Assembly (NCBI GenBank): GCA_036400075.1
Contig: DASWLV010000259.1
Span: 1 to 31,281 of the forward strand
From: JALZCH01 sp036400075
Lineage (GTDB): Bacteria > Acidobacteriota > Blastocatellia > Pyrinomonadales > Pyrinomonadaceae
Reading direction: 5' to 3'
Length of the DNA: 31,281 nt
Below, in pieces: positions 22,978 through 30,316 of this stretch. A program made the position numbers and the translations under genes. The notes under the pieces were generated by a model, which saw nothing but the letters and a program-made list of their open reading frames with translations, made no database searches and was not told the DNA's origin. The first letter of the stretch is position 1, and each line of letters begins with the position of its first letter.

Positions 22978-24048
22978 CTATTCTGAAGCTGCTTTTTTGG
23001 CTCGTTTCGGCGCAGAGGTTTCTCCGGTTGAAACTTCGGCTTTTTTCGCTCTCGGAGCAGATTTCTTTTTGGTCTCTGCTGCGGCGATTCCGCCGTCAGC
23101 GTTGTTGTCGCTGCCGCGGAGCAAAGCGTCCCAGCGATAAGTATTCGCGGGCGCGGTTGTTTCGTTCATACGGCGGAGAATGTAATCGGTCATTTCGTTG
23201 ACGATCCAGTTGTGATTGTATTCGCCGACCGAAGCAAGCTCGGCGTCGGGCGCAGGGTTCATAAAATCAATCGCGTACGGAATGCCGTCTTTAATCGCAA
23301 ACTCGACGGTGTTTAAATCGTAGCCCAAAGCGCGGCAAATCGTTTGCACATCGCGTTCGACGCGGGCGTACAATTCCGGCGACAGATAATTTTCAATGTT
23401 GACATACTGCATTCCCGACAAATACGGTTTCGTCGGATCGTAAGGCATAATCAAAACTTTTTCCTGCCCGACGCAGTAGCAGCGGACGAATTGATCGAAT
23501 TCGATTCCCTCCTGCAAAACCATACAGAGCGTCCCCGATTCGTTGTATTCTTTCCACAATTCGCGCAAAGAATTGATTTTCGAGACGTTTTTCCAGCCGC
23601 CGCCGTCGTGCGGTTTCAGAAATGCCGGAAAGCCCGTGTATTCGACGATTCCTTCCCAATCAACCGGATATTCGAGATTTCTCAATGAATCCGGCACAAT
23701 GCCTTCGATGTAAGCGCGCTGCGGGAGCAAAACGGTTTTCGGAATCGCTACGCCCAATTTCGCCGCCAAACTGTAATTAAAAAACTTATCGTCAGCCGAC
23801 CACCAAAACGGGTTGTTGATGATAATCGTTCCTTCGAGCGCCGCTTTTTTCAGAAAAGCGCGATAATAAGGAACTTCGTGCGAAATTCGGTCAATGATTA
23901 AATCGTAGCGTTTGCCCTCGTCGTGCTTGATGCCGCCGATTTTAACCATTTCGGCGACCACCTCGCCGTTGCTGCGTTCGTTGATTGTTTTAATAAAATT
24001 TGCCGGAAAAGTTACTTCGCGTCCGAATAATAAGCCGATTCTTTTCAT
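22978..24048 (-). CDS. ATP-grasp enzyme with Lys/Ala-rich C-terminal tail
   Basis: This 356-residue protein has the ATP-grasp fold. An N-terminal domain (about 1-95) is followed by the ATP-binding segment FPAFLKPHDGGGWKNV (about 140-155), a hinge strand LQEGIEFDQFVRC and the metal-binding stretch EFAIKDGIPYAIDFMNPAPD (about 249-268, with D261 and N264). Members ligate a carboxylate to an amine through an acylphosphate. The exact substrate is unknown; RimK/glutathione-synthetase-type peptide ligases are the nearest general comparison. The last 30 or so residues are Lys, Ala, Pro and Ser rich (KKKSAPRAKKAE, APKRAKKAAS), resembling histone-H1-like tails. AAAGGA upstream of the ATG at 24048 supports the start; an in-frame ATG at 24156 lies inside the promoter. 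Confidence 0.82.
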   Translation of the reverse strand: MKRIGLLFGREVTFPANFIKTINERSNGEVVAEMVKIGGIKHDEGKRYDLIIDRISHEVPYYRAFLKKAALEGTIIINNPFWWSADDKFFNYSLAAKLGVAIPKTVLLPQRAYIEGIVPDSLRNLEYPVDWEGIVEYTGFPAFLKPHDGGGWKNVSKINSLRELWKEYNESGTLCMVLQEGIEFDQFVRCYCVGQEKVLIMPYDPTKPYLSGMQYVNIENYLSPELYARVERDVQTICRALGYDLNTVEFAIKDGIPYAIDFMNPAPDAELASVGEYNHNWIVNEMTDYILRRMNETTAPANTYRWDALLRGSDNNADGGIAAAETKKKSAPRAKKAEVSTGETSAPKRAKKAASE

Positions 24049-24127
24049 AAAATTTAAGTCCTTTCTCAATAATTTAGTTTTGATAAACCTGCATTGTCGC
24101 CAATTTGGAGACAAGGTGAAAACAAGA

Positions 24128-24156
24128 AATTTATTTGACGACACCGCAGATGTCAA
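24128..24156 (-). promoter_or_regulatory. Candidate promoter for the ATP-grasp gene
   Basis: On the minus strand TTGACA (24151-24156) is followed after 17 bp by TAAATT (24128-24133), giving a leader of about 73 nt to the ATG. TTTGAC and GTCAAA form an inverted repeat overlapping the -35 box, a possible operator. The rest of the 316-bp divergent gap (24049-24364) shows no gene or strong structure. Confidence 0.5.
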
Positions 24157-24364
24157 ACAGACAATATTTTTTCGGCGCTTGTAAAAGCTAATTTTCGGTT
24201 TCTTTCCGCAACGGCAAAGGCATCTTTAAGATTCTTTTGCGGCATCAATTTAAGCGTAACTGCGGAAAAATGTTCGTTGTGCTAAAATCAGCGATTGAAA
24301 TTTGATACTCTTCCTTTCCGCTCGTCCAAGCTGTAAGTTAATTTTACTAGGAGACTTTTTTTAA

Positions 24365-25222
24365 GTGCTGCTTCGCAAGTTTTTAAGTTCGTTTCTTGTT
24401 TTGTCCGGTTTTGCCGCAACCGGCTTTGTCGCCGATTCCTCGGCTCAAAATCAACCCAAAAATCAGGAAAAACAAGAGAAAAAAGAGAAACAGGAAAAAC
24501 CGAAACCAATTTCCTTCGACATCAAAAATCCGACCGCCGATCAAGTCGCCGAATTAGCGATTTACGCTTACGGCGGATACGGCGGGCGCAACACGCTCGC
24601 GCAGATTCGCAAAACCGAAGTCGAAACCGGGCAAATCCGTCGCTTTGGCGAAAACGGCAAAGCGGACGAATCGAACTATGAGCGCCGCATTATGCGCGGC
24701 GCGACGCTCGACAAAGACCGCGTCCGCGTTAATCAAAAAACGCCGCAAGCCGAATACGCTTTGATTTACGACACGGCAAAAACTTTCGGCTTAATCAACA
24801 ACACGACTTTTACGCCGCGCACCGAAGCCGACCGCGCTTTTCAGGCGCAGATGTTTCACAGCATTGACGCGCTCTTGCGCTACAAGGAAAACGGCTCGAC
24901 GCTAAATCTTGCGGGAAAAGATAAAAGTATGAGCGTCGAGTATTTTATCCTGGACGTGACCGACAAACAGGGACACGCCACTCGTTTTAACATCAGCGCC
25001 AAAACCTTCCGCGTGCAATCGCTCGAATATACGATGGCATTGAGCGAAAGCGGCGCGCCGACGAAATTCGTCCGCCGTTTTTACGATTATCGTTTCGCGC
25101 AGGGAACGCTCGTTCCGTATCGCTCGGTGCTTTACGCCGACGGCAAACAGCTCGAAGAAACAAACGTGCTGACCGTCACTTACGGAACTAAAATTGACGA
25201 GGCGCAGTTTCAGGCGGTATAA
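24365..25222 (+). CDS. Secreted protein of unknown function
   Basis: This 285-residue protein starts with GTG at 24365, preceded by AGGAG about 11 bp upstream. It has a signal peptide (about 1-28, ending SSAQ), a Lys/Glu/Gln-rich linker (KNQEKQEKKEKQEKPKP) and a mainly beta domain. Alternating strands such as YFILDVTDKQGHATRFNISAK, RVQSLEYTMALSESG and GTLVPYRSVLYADGKQLEE suggest a half-barrel of the LolA / outer-membrane lipoprotein-sorting type; this is fold-level inference only. It is followed by a clear terminator, so it is probably monocistronic. Confidence 0.72.
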   Translation: MLLRKFLSSFLVLSGFAATGFVADSSAQNQPKNQEKQEKKEKQEKPKPISFDIKNPTADQVAELAIYAYGGYGGRNTLAQIRKTEVETGQIRRFGENGKADESNYERRIMRGATLDKDRVRVNQKTPQAEYALIYDTAKTFGLINNTTFTPRTEADRAFQAQMFHSIDALLRYKENGSTLNLAGKDKSMSVEYFILDVTDKQGHATRFNISAKTFRVQSLEYTMALSESGAPTKFVRRFYDYRFAQGTLVPYRSVLYADGKQLEETNVLTVTYGTKIDEAQFQAV

Positions 25223-25246
25223 AAATAAAACATTCAAGCATTTTGA

Positions 25247-25271
25247 AGCGGGCTTTGCAGCCCGCTTTTTT
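25247..25271 (+). terminator. Rho-independent terminator
   Basis: AGCGGGCT (25247-25254) pairs with AGCCCGCT (25259-25266) over a TTGC loop, followed by six T. It ends the secreted-protein gene at 24365-25222. Confidence 0.92.
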
Positions 25272-25364
25272 GTTTAAAAGATATTTTGAAACCGGATTCT
25301 CTTTCGCGCGTGAAAGTGCGGCAGAGGTCAGCAGTTCTTAAATTTTTAAATGGAGAAAACTAAA

Positions 25365-26000
25365 ATGAATAAAATGCCCCGCATCGTTGTATTCGCGCTT
25401 TCGCTTTGCGCCTTGATTTGTTTCAACGCACTTGCCGTTACCGCGCAGGAAAATAATCAAAAAGTCGAAATTGGCAAAGAAAGCTACGAAATCGTTTTGC
25501 AGCTTTTAAAATCAAATGCTCCGGGCGAAACCGGAAGCACCTCACTGCCGAACAGCTTGCAGCCGATTGCGAAAAAATTACGAACGGATTTCGCCGCCAG
25601 CGATTACAGTTTGATGATGACGCTGTTAAACCGCGTTTCAGCGCAGGGGAATTTGGAAACCAAAGCCGTTAATCCCTTTAGCGCACAGCAAACGGACGTT
25701 AAATCTCTCGGTTTTTATGATTTGACTTTAAACGGAATCAAACCGAATCAAACCGGCGCAGTTCAAATTGACCTTTTGCGTTTTGGCATCCGTATTCCGG
25801 TTACGACGTTTGTCGCCAACAACGGAAACAGCACTCCGGTTACAAATTACGAAAATCTCGGAATTACGGCTCGCCCGCTGAGCATTGATTTAAACGAGCC
25901 GACCGTTGTCGGAACTCTGACGACATCGCGCCCGAATGAGTTTCTCGTGCTGGTGATGACCGTCAAACCGGAAAATCGTCCGCTCGCCAAAAAAAATTGA
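25365..26000 (+). CDS. Secreted protein of unknown function
   Basis: This 211-residue protein has a signal peptide (about 1-27, ending AVTAQ). The mature part has an N-terminal helical segment (ESYEIVLQLLKSN, IAKKLRTDFAASDYSLMMTLLNRV) followed by predicted beta strands (GFYDLTLNGIKPNQTGAVQIDLLRFGIRIPVTT). I do not recognise a family. The ATG at 25365 is preceded by GGAG at 9-nt spacing and was preferred to the ATG at 25350, which overlaps that site. TGAAAC-N16-CGTG lies about 53 bp upstream and could be an ECF-type promoter, but one such match is expected by chance. The ECF sigma gene follows after 239 bp. Confidence 0.68.
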   Translation: MNKMPRIVVFALSLCALICFNALAVTAQENNQKVEIGKESYEIVLQLLKSNAPGETGSTSLPNSLQPIAKKLRTDFAASDYSLMMTLLNRVSAQGNLETKAVNPFSAQQTDVKSLGFYDLTLNGIKPNQTGAVQIDLLRFGIRIPVTTFVANNGNSTPVTNYENLGITARPLSIDLNEPTVVGTLTTSRPNEFLVLVMTVKPENRPLAKKN

Positions 26001-26050
26001 GCAGTAAAACTAAGCAGAAAAACTAAGTTGAATTTGTTATTTTGGAAGAA

Positions 26051-26084
26051 CAGCCGAAGCGCGCATAACATTGGGCTTCGGCTG
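26051..26084 (+). terminator. Possible terminator hairpin
   Basis: CAGCCGAAGC (26051-26060) pairs exactly with GCTTCGGCTG (26075-26084) over a 14-nt loop. The following TGAATTTT is only weakly T-rich, so it could also be a processing hairpin. Confidence 0.5.
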
Positions 26085-26239
26085 TGAATTTTGACAATCG
26101 GATTTGTGGAACTTTTGCGTTGTTTAAGCGTGTTTGAGGTCAGTAACCGAAGTTTTCGGGATATTTGAAACGCTAAAATTAAAGTTTTCGCTTCCGATTG
26201 ATTTTATTGACGCGAACAGCGGCGAGCTGTAAACCTCGG

Positions 26240-26869
26240 ATGGAATCAGTCACATCAACCGGCGAAATAAAACAAGCTGCGCGAGCGGTTGAATCTCTGT
26301 CCGACCACGAGCTTTTGGAAGCTACTCGCAACGGAGACGAAGCCGCGTTTGCCGAGATTATCAATCGTTATCGCAATCCGATTACAAATTTTATTTACCG
26401 GATGCTCAACGATTACGAGGAAGCGGTTGATCTGGCGCAGGAAACCTTCGTTCGCGTTTACCGCGCCGCCGAGCGTTATCACGCGGGTTACGCTTTTTCG
26501 ACTTATATTTATCGAATCGCATCGAATCTCGCCATCAGCGAGTTGAGAAAAAGAAAACGCCGCAGACTGATTTCCCTGACGGGTTTGTTTCAATCGCACA
26601 CGGAAGAAGGCGAAAAGACCGAATTTCAGCCGACGGACGAAAAACCTTTGCAGGACGCCGCGCTCGCCGACGAGCAAATCAAAGAAATTGTGGCGAAAGC
26701 GATTGCCACGCTGCCGGAAAATTACCGCGCGCCTTTGATTTTGCGCGACGTTGAAGGCAAAAGTTATGAAGAAATTGCTCGAATTTTAGACGCTAACGAA
26801 GGAACGATAAAATCGCGCATCTCACGCGGAAGAAATATGTTGCGCGACAAATTGAAGAATTATTTTTAA
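26240..26869 (+). CDS. ECF-type RNA polymerase sigma-70 factor
   Basis: This 209-residue ECF sigma factor has region 2 at about residues 35-110 (FAEIINRYRNPITNFIYRM, DLAQETFVRVYRA, FSTYIYRIASNLAISELRK) and region 4 at about 155-205 (KSYEEIARILDANEGTIKSRISRGRN). The ATG at 26240 starts a normal-length N-terminus; the TTG at 26198 would add residues without similarity. It is translationally close-coupled to the anti-sigma gene, with only 2 bp between stop and start. A TGAAAC-N17-CGCT sequence (26166-26192) lies upstream; it is only half-matched at -10. Together with its partner it forms a classic envelope-sensing unit. Confidence 0.94.
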   Translation: MESVTSTGEIKQAARAVESLSDHELLEATRNGDEAAFAEIINRYRNPITNFIYRMLNDYEEAVDLAQETFVRVYRAAERYHAGYAFSTYIYRIASNLAISELRKRKRRRLISLTGLFQSHTEEGEKTEFQPTDEKPLQDAALADEQIKEIVAKAIATLPENYRAPLILRDVEGKSYEEIARILDANEGTIKSRISRGRNMLRDKLKNYF

Positions 26870-26871
26870 AG

Positions 26872-27783
26872 ATGAATTGTCAATCATTCAAAAACCAAAT
26901 TGACGAAGCGGCTTTCACAGCCGAATTAAATCGTCACATCGAAGCCTGTTCCGGCTGTAAAACGTTTAGAGAAGAACGCGAATGCCTAAACCGGCTCTTT
27001 GCCAAGCTCGAACACATTAACGCGCCTGCGAATTTTGAATTCGGCGTACGCGCAAAACTCAATTCGCCGCCCGTTGCGGCAAACGGCAATCGCGTGTGGA
27101 TTCGCAGATTCGTTTTCGCTTCGCCTGCGCTGGCGGCTGTCGCGGTTTCGGCGTTTGTTTTTACTAATTACAACGTCTTTTCGCCGGAAACCGAGACGAC
27201 TCCGGTCGTGGTTCAATCCGATAGTCGTCCTGCGCCAATCGTAAATTCGCTGCCGTTAACGTCGCCTACTCCGCAAATTTTGGCGGAGACTAACAACAAT
27301 TTATTAATCGAAACGCCGTTTGCGCCGAAACAAGCTCCGCCTGTCGCAAACGTCCGCGAGCAAACTGCTCGTCGGAATGTTTCAACAAAGCAATCGGATT
27401 CGGCTGTTCGCAAAACAGACAAAGAGCCGATTAAAAGCCGAGATATTGATGAGCCGATAAATACAAAACCGATGATGGGAGTCGCTCCTGCTGCAACCCC
27501 CTTGATTCAGCCTGAGTTTAGGGGAAAAGTTGCCGTCGACAAAGTTTTATCGTTTTTCGGAATCGAGAAAATTTCGGATGACGGGACAATAGAATCGGTT
27601 AATTCAAACAGTCCGGCAGCGGAAAAAGGCATTCTCGCCGGAGATAGAATCGAAACAATAAACGGGCAAAAGTTTGCGGGAGCCGATCTGGATAATTCAT
27701 TTCGTCAAGTGACGATTGAGATTTTGCGAAATGGAACTAAGCGGAGTATCACAATGGAAGCCAAAAACAGTCTGCCGAAATAA
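26872..27783 (+). CDS. Membrane-bound zinc-finger anti-sigma factor with C-terminal PDZ domain
   Basis: This 303-residue protein begins with a ZAS-type domain (C3, H22-x3-C26-x2-C29 in HIEACSGC). A membrane segment follows at about 80-100 (ASPALAAVAVSAFVF), then a low-complexity Pro/Thr/Asn/Lys linker of about 110 residues. The C-terminus is a PDZ domain (about 215-298; DDGTIESVNSNSPAAEKGILAGDRIETINGQKF). The topology puts the PDZ outside the cytoplasm. A likely role is to hold the preceding ECF sigma factor and respond to an extracytoplasmic peptide ligand. PDZ domains usually sit in the proteases of such pathways (DegS, RseP), so finding one in the anti-sigma factor itself is notable. The C-terminal residues NSLPK do not resemble a protease tag. 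Confidence 0.85.
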   Translation: MNCQSFKNQIDEAAFTAELNRHIEACSGCKTFREERECLNRLFAKLEHINAPANFEFGVRAKLNSPPVAANGNRVWIRRFVFASPALAAVAVSAFVFTNYNVFSPETETTPVVVQSDSRPAPIVNSLPLTSPTPQILAETNNNLLIETPFAPKQAPPVANVREQTARRNVSTKQSDSAVRKTDKEPIKSRDIDEPINTKPMMGVAPAATPLIQPEFRGKVAVDKVLSFFGIEKISDDGTIESVNSNSPAAEKGILAGDRIETINGQKFAGADLDNSFRQVTIEILRNGTKRSITMEAKNSLPK

Positions 27784-27795
27784 GACTTACGTTGA

Positions 27796-27847
27796 AATAA
27801 CAAAATAAAAAAGCCACCTCAAAGGGTGGCTTTTTTATTTTGTTATT
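27796..27847. terminator. Bidirectional terminator with 23-bp perfect stem
   Basis: Positions 27796-27818 and 27825-27847 are exact complements with a 6-nt loop (TCAAAG). The core GCCACC/GGTGGC is flanked by A and T runs usable on both strands. It ends the sigma/anti-sigma operon. Its right arm contains the stop codon and last codon of the convergent M23 peptidase gene. Confidence 0.95.
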
Positions 27848-28604
27848 GATTAACTATCCCTGCTTCGGGTGGCAGATAGCTGCGCGGATCAATCGGTTGA
27901 TCTTCGAGTCGCACTTCGTAATGAAGGTGCGGTCCGGTCGAGCGTCCGGTCGAACCGACGCGACCGATTTCCTGACCGCGATTTACGGTTTGACCGATTT
28001 CGACGCCGATTTGCGAAAGGTGTCCGTAACGAGTCGTTAAATTGTTGCCGTGGCTGATTTCGATCATATTGCCGTAACCGCCTTGCCAGCCGGTTTTAAC
28101 GACGACGCCTTCCGCAGGCGAAACGACGATTTCGCCTCTATTGCCGTCAATATCCAATCCCGAATGGTGTTCCACTCCGCCTCCGCCGAATGGGTTTGAA
28201 CGCAGTCCGAATTCGTTATTGATTTTTCCGACTAAAGGATAAATTGAAGGAATGCTGGCGCGGTCGCGCAAGGTTTCTTCGAGAGCGCGGATTTTTGAGT
28301 AAAGCACGTCGCTCGTCGGTTCATTGAAGGTGTAAATCTCGGCTTCTTCCGGTCCGCCTTCACCCGCGTGGGCTAAAGCTGATGGCGCAAACTGAATTTG
28401 TTGCCGATGCTGAGCCAGCTCTGAATCATTGGTTTGACGAATTAAATTATAAAAGCTGTATGAAATAAAACCGAATGAGACAATTGCGATGCCGGCGACT
28501 GATTGCAGCCAGAGTTTGGAAATTTCGATACGACGTATCTGGATACGATGTTGATTAGAACGTGTAACTACAAAAGTGTAGAACGGGTCGTTCTTTTTAA
28601 TCAT
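27843..28604 (-). CDS. Membrane-anchored M23-family (LytM-type) peptidase
   Basis: This 253-residue protein has a short basic N-terminus, one membrane segment (about 33-53, LQSVAGIAIVSFGFISYSFY), a linker with coiled-coil-like character (about 60-115) and a C-terminal M23 domain. The zinc-site residues are present: H147-x3-D151 (HHSGLD), H195 in RYGHLS and H226-L-H228 in GPHLHYE, so it is predicted to be catalytically competent. It would cut peptidoglycan cross-bridges in the periplasm. The ATG at 28604 has AAGGAG 8 nt upstream. A leader of up to about 200 nt may precede it. The 3' end overlaps the bidirectional terminator shared with the anti-sigma gene. Confidence 0.93.
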   Translation of the reverse strand: MIKKNDPFYTFVVTRSNQHRIQIRRIEISKLWLQSVAGIAIVSFGFISYSFYNLIRQTNDSELAQHRQQIQFAPSALAHAGEGGPEEAEIYTFNEPTSDVLYSKIRALEETLRDRASIPSIYPLVGKINNEFGLRSNPFGGGGVEHHSGLDIDGNRGEIVVSPAEGVVVKTGWQGGYGNMIEISHGNNLTTRYGHLSQIGVEIGQTVNRGQEIGRVGSTGRSTGPHLHYEVRLEDQPIDPRSYLPPEAGIVNQ

Positions 28605-28827
28605 CAAATTAGCTCCTTATTTTAGCGAGTTGTGCGCGAGTCATACGATCTCGCGTAGTGAACCGCGTTCGATAGATAGCCAATCGAAGAAAGGCGACTT
28701 AAACGCGAATCAGATTTTTTGTTTTATTAAAACAAAAAGCCCCGATGACAGTTTTCTGGGTAAAACTTCTAACTCAGACAAATTATTTATTATTGTCAGT
28801 TTGATAGGGCAGTTCTTACTCTAATAC

Positions 28828-28850
28828 AAAAAGATGCCTTTTGGCAAGGC
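28828..28850 (-). terminator. Weak terminator after the short-chain dehydrogenase gene
   Basis: On the minus strand GCCTT (28846-28850) pairs with AAGGC (28836-28840), followed by ATCTTTTT. The stem is short. The same stretch could instead hold a -35 box (TTGCCA, 28842-28847) with TAGAGT at 28818-28823 for the M23 gene. The rest of the 277-bp gap contains an AT-rich stem (TTTTTGTTTT-ATT-AAAACAAAAA, about 28717-28740) and no gene. Confidence 0.4.
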
Positions 28851-28881
28851 TTTACGGGAAAGCGAAATGAAACTCCGAATT

Positions 28882-29673
28882 TTACCGCCCATTTTCGGCT
28901 TGCACACGCGGGCGCAAGACCTTTCCGATTATACGCGCGATTAACGAATTTGGAAAGAAATTTCCCGCTTGAGCGGCAAAATAGTTCGACCAGCCGGAAA
29001 TTATGTGGCTTCGTCCGGCTCGCACGCCGCGCAAAGCCGTTTCAACTACGGCTTCGGGCGTTTCCAAAGCGCGCAAAGGCATTTTCTCGCCGACTCCGGC
29101 TTCGTTAAAGAAATTTGTCGCCGTTCCGCCCGGACAAAGCGCGATGATTTTAACGCCGAAGCCGCGATTCTCTTCCCAAATTGCTTCTGAAAATGAAGTG
29201 ACAAATGCTTTTGTCGCGGCGTAAGTCGCCATAAACGGCACGGGCTGAAAGCTCGCCGTTGAAGAAACATTGATGATTGTGCCATTTCGTTTCTCGCGCA
29301 TCGGTTTTAAATAGCGGTGCGTCAGAGCGACGAGCGAGCGGATGTTTAAATCAATCATCGCCAATTCTCTTTCCAAATCGGCGTCGGCAAATTCGCCGAA
29401 ATTACCGAAACCTGCGTTGTTAACGAGCCATTCGATTTGCAAACCGAGACGTTCGGTTTGCTCGAAAAGTCTGGCGTCCGATTCCCTTTCGGTCAAATCG
29501 AGCGGAAAAAACTGGGCTTCGATATTGTGTTTCGTTTTTAATTCTTCGCACAAAGCCGCCAATTTTTCGCCCGAACGCGCGACGAGGAAAAGATTGTGTT
29601 TTTCCTTTGCCAACCGGCGAGCGAAGGCTTCGCCGATTCCGCCCGAAGCGCCGGTGATAAGCGTTGTTTTCAT
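28882..29673 (-). CDS. Short-chain dehydrogenase/reductase (classical SDR)
   Basis: This 263-residue SDR has the cofactor motif TGASGGIG (7-14), the NNAG motif (85-88) and the catalytic S138, Y151 and K155 (VSS, YAATK). The residues after the second strand (VARSGEKL) favour NADP(H). The C-terminal region SGWSNYFAAQAGNFFPNSLIARIIGKVLRPR is hydrophobic and typical of the DltE/YqjQ-like SDR subgroup. The substrate cannot be inferred. It lies 12 bp after the small membrane metallopeptidase-like gene and is likely co-transcribed with it. Confidence 0.93.
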   Translation of the reverse strand: MKTTLITGASGGIGEAFARRLAKEKHNLFLVARSGEKLAALCEELKTKHNIEAQFFPLDLTERESDARLFEQTERLGLQIEWLVNNAGFGNFGEFADADLERELAMIDLNIRSLVALTHRYLKPMREKRNGTIINVSSTASFQPVPFMATYAATKAFVTSFSEAIWEENRGFGVKIIALCPGGTATNFFNEAGVGEKMPLRALETPEAVVETALRGVRAGRSHIISGWSNYFAAQAGNFFPNSLIARIIGKVLRPRVQAENGR

Positions 29674-29685
29674 AACAGCAACTTA

Positions 29686-30216
29686 TCAGAAATCATCAAA
29701 ATCGGAAATTACGCTTTCGCCTTTTCCGGCGTACAAAAATGCTCCGACCGAAGCGAGAATGATTGTTACAGTGCCAAAGAAACGCAGCAAATTGGCGATT
29801 AAATTTGTGTGGCGCAGCAATCCGGTTTCGGTTAAAAGATAATTCCAATCGTGAAATCCGCCTTCGCTGCCGGTAACTCCGCTTAACAGCGGCAACTGCA
29901 TCACGACCGCATCAGCCGCGTAAACCGAAACATCCGTGATGCTCTGCCCGACCCAAAACAAAACGATTGCGGCGGAAAAAGGCTTTTCGTGCCAGACGAA
30001 ATATCCGAAAAAGACGAGCGGCACGACGACTTGAAACAAAGAGCCGCCCGCAATTCCCATAAATTCCCCGAAGACGCGAAAGAAAATGTGTCCGGCTTCG
30101 TGAATCGGCGTATGAACGAAATGCAGAAAAACGGCGTCAATCGGCGAATGAGCGCACCATAGAAAATAAATTGTAAAAATTACGGCGAGAACGATTTTGA
30201 AAGAATCTCTTGGCAT
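29686..30216 (-). CDS. Small membrane protein with HEAGH metallopeptidase-like motif
   Basis: This 176-residue protein has about four hydrophobic segments (about 8-24, 54-73, 80-100 and 140-163). Between the first two lies HTPIHEAGHIFF, with the HExxH zinc-binding signature at residues 39-43. It resembles the short M50B-type membrane metallopeptidase group. The second zinc ligand typical of site-2 proteases (NxxPxxxxDG) is not obvious, so activity is doubtful. It is 12 bp upstream of the SDR gene. An integral-membrane protein of unknown function is the conservative reading. Confidence 0.7.
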   Translation of the reverse strand: MPRDSFKIVLAVIFTIYFLWCAHSPIDAVFLHFVHTPIHEAGHIFFRVFGEFMGIAGGSLFQVVVPLVFFGYFVWHEKPFSAAIVLFWVGQSITDVSVYAADAVVMQLPLLSGVTGSEGGFHDWNYLLTETGLLRHTNLIANLLRFFGTVTIILASVGAFLYAGKGESVISDFDDF

Positions 30217-30252
30217 TGCGGTTTTAAATTCGGCGAGCGTGGAAATGACAAA

Positions 30253-30290
30253 ACGCTGAGAAGCGGCAAGAACTTGTCGCTTCTCAGCGT
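30253..30290 (-). terminator. Terminator after the alpha/beta hydrolase gene
   Basis: ACGCTGAGAAGCG (30253-30265) pairs exactly with 30278-30290, and the stem can extend inward by about 4 bp. On the minus strand it is followed by TTTTG. It lies 27 bp past the hydrolase stop codon. Confidence 0.75.
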
Positions 30291-30316
30291 AAAACCGATG
30301 AACGTTTTTAGCAAGA

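Noticed and set aside
17915..24048. A cyanophycin synthesis/degradation system made of the S51 peptidase and the ATP-grasp enzyme
   Set aside because: Cyanophycin synthetase is much larger, with an extra Mur-ligase-like domain; this 356-residue ATP-grasp protein lacks it, and a receptor gene and terminator separate the two.
26198..26239. TTG start at 26198 for the third sigma factor
   Set aside because: The added 14 residues show no similarity to sigma N-termini, and the ATG at 26240 gives the usual length.
28605..28881. c-di-AMP riboswitch in front of the M23 peptidase gene
   Set aside because: I could not find the conserved ydaO-type blocks; only an AT-rich stem and a weak terminator-like hairpin are present.
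29342..29842. 166-codon open frame antisense to the SDR and HEAGH-protein genes
   Set aside because: It lies opposite conserved SDR motifs and has basic, low-complexity composition typical of an antisense shadow.
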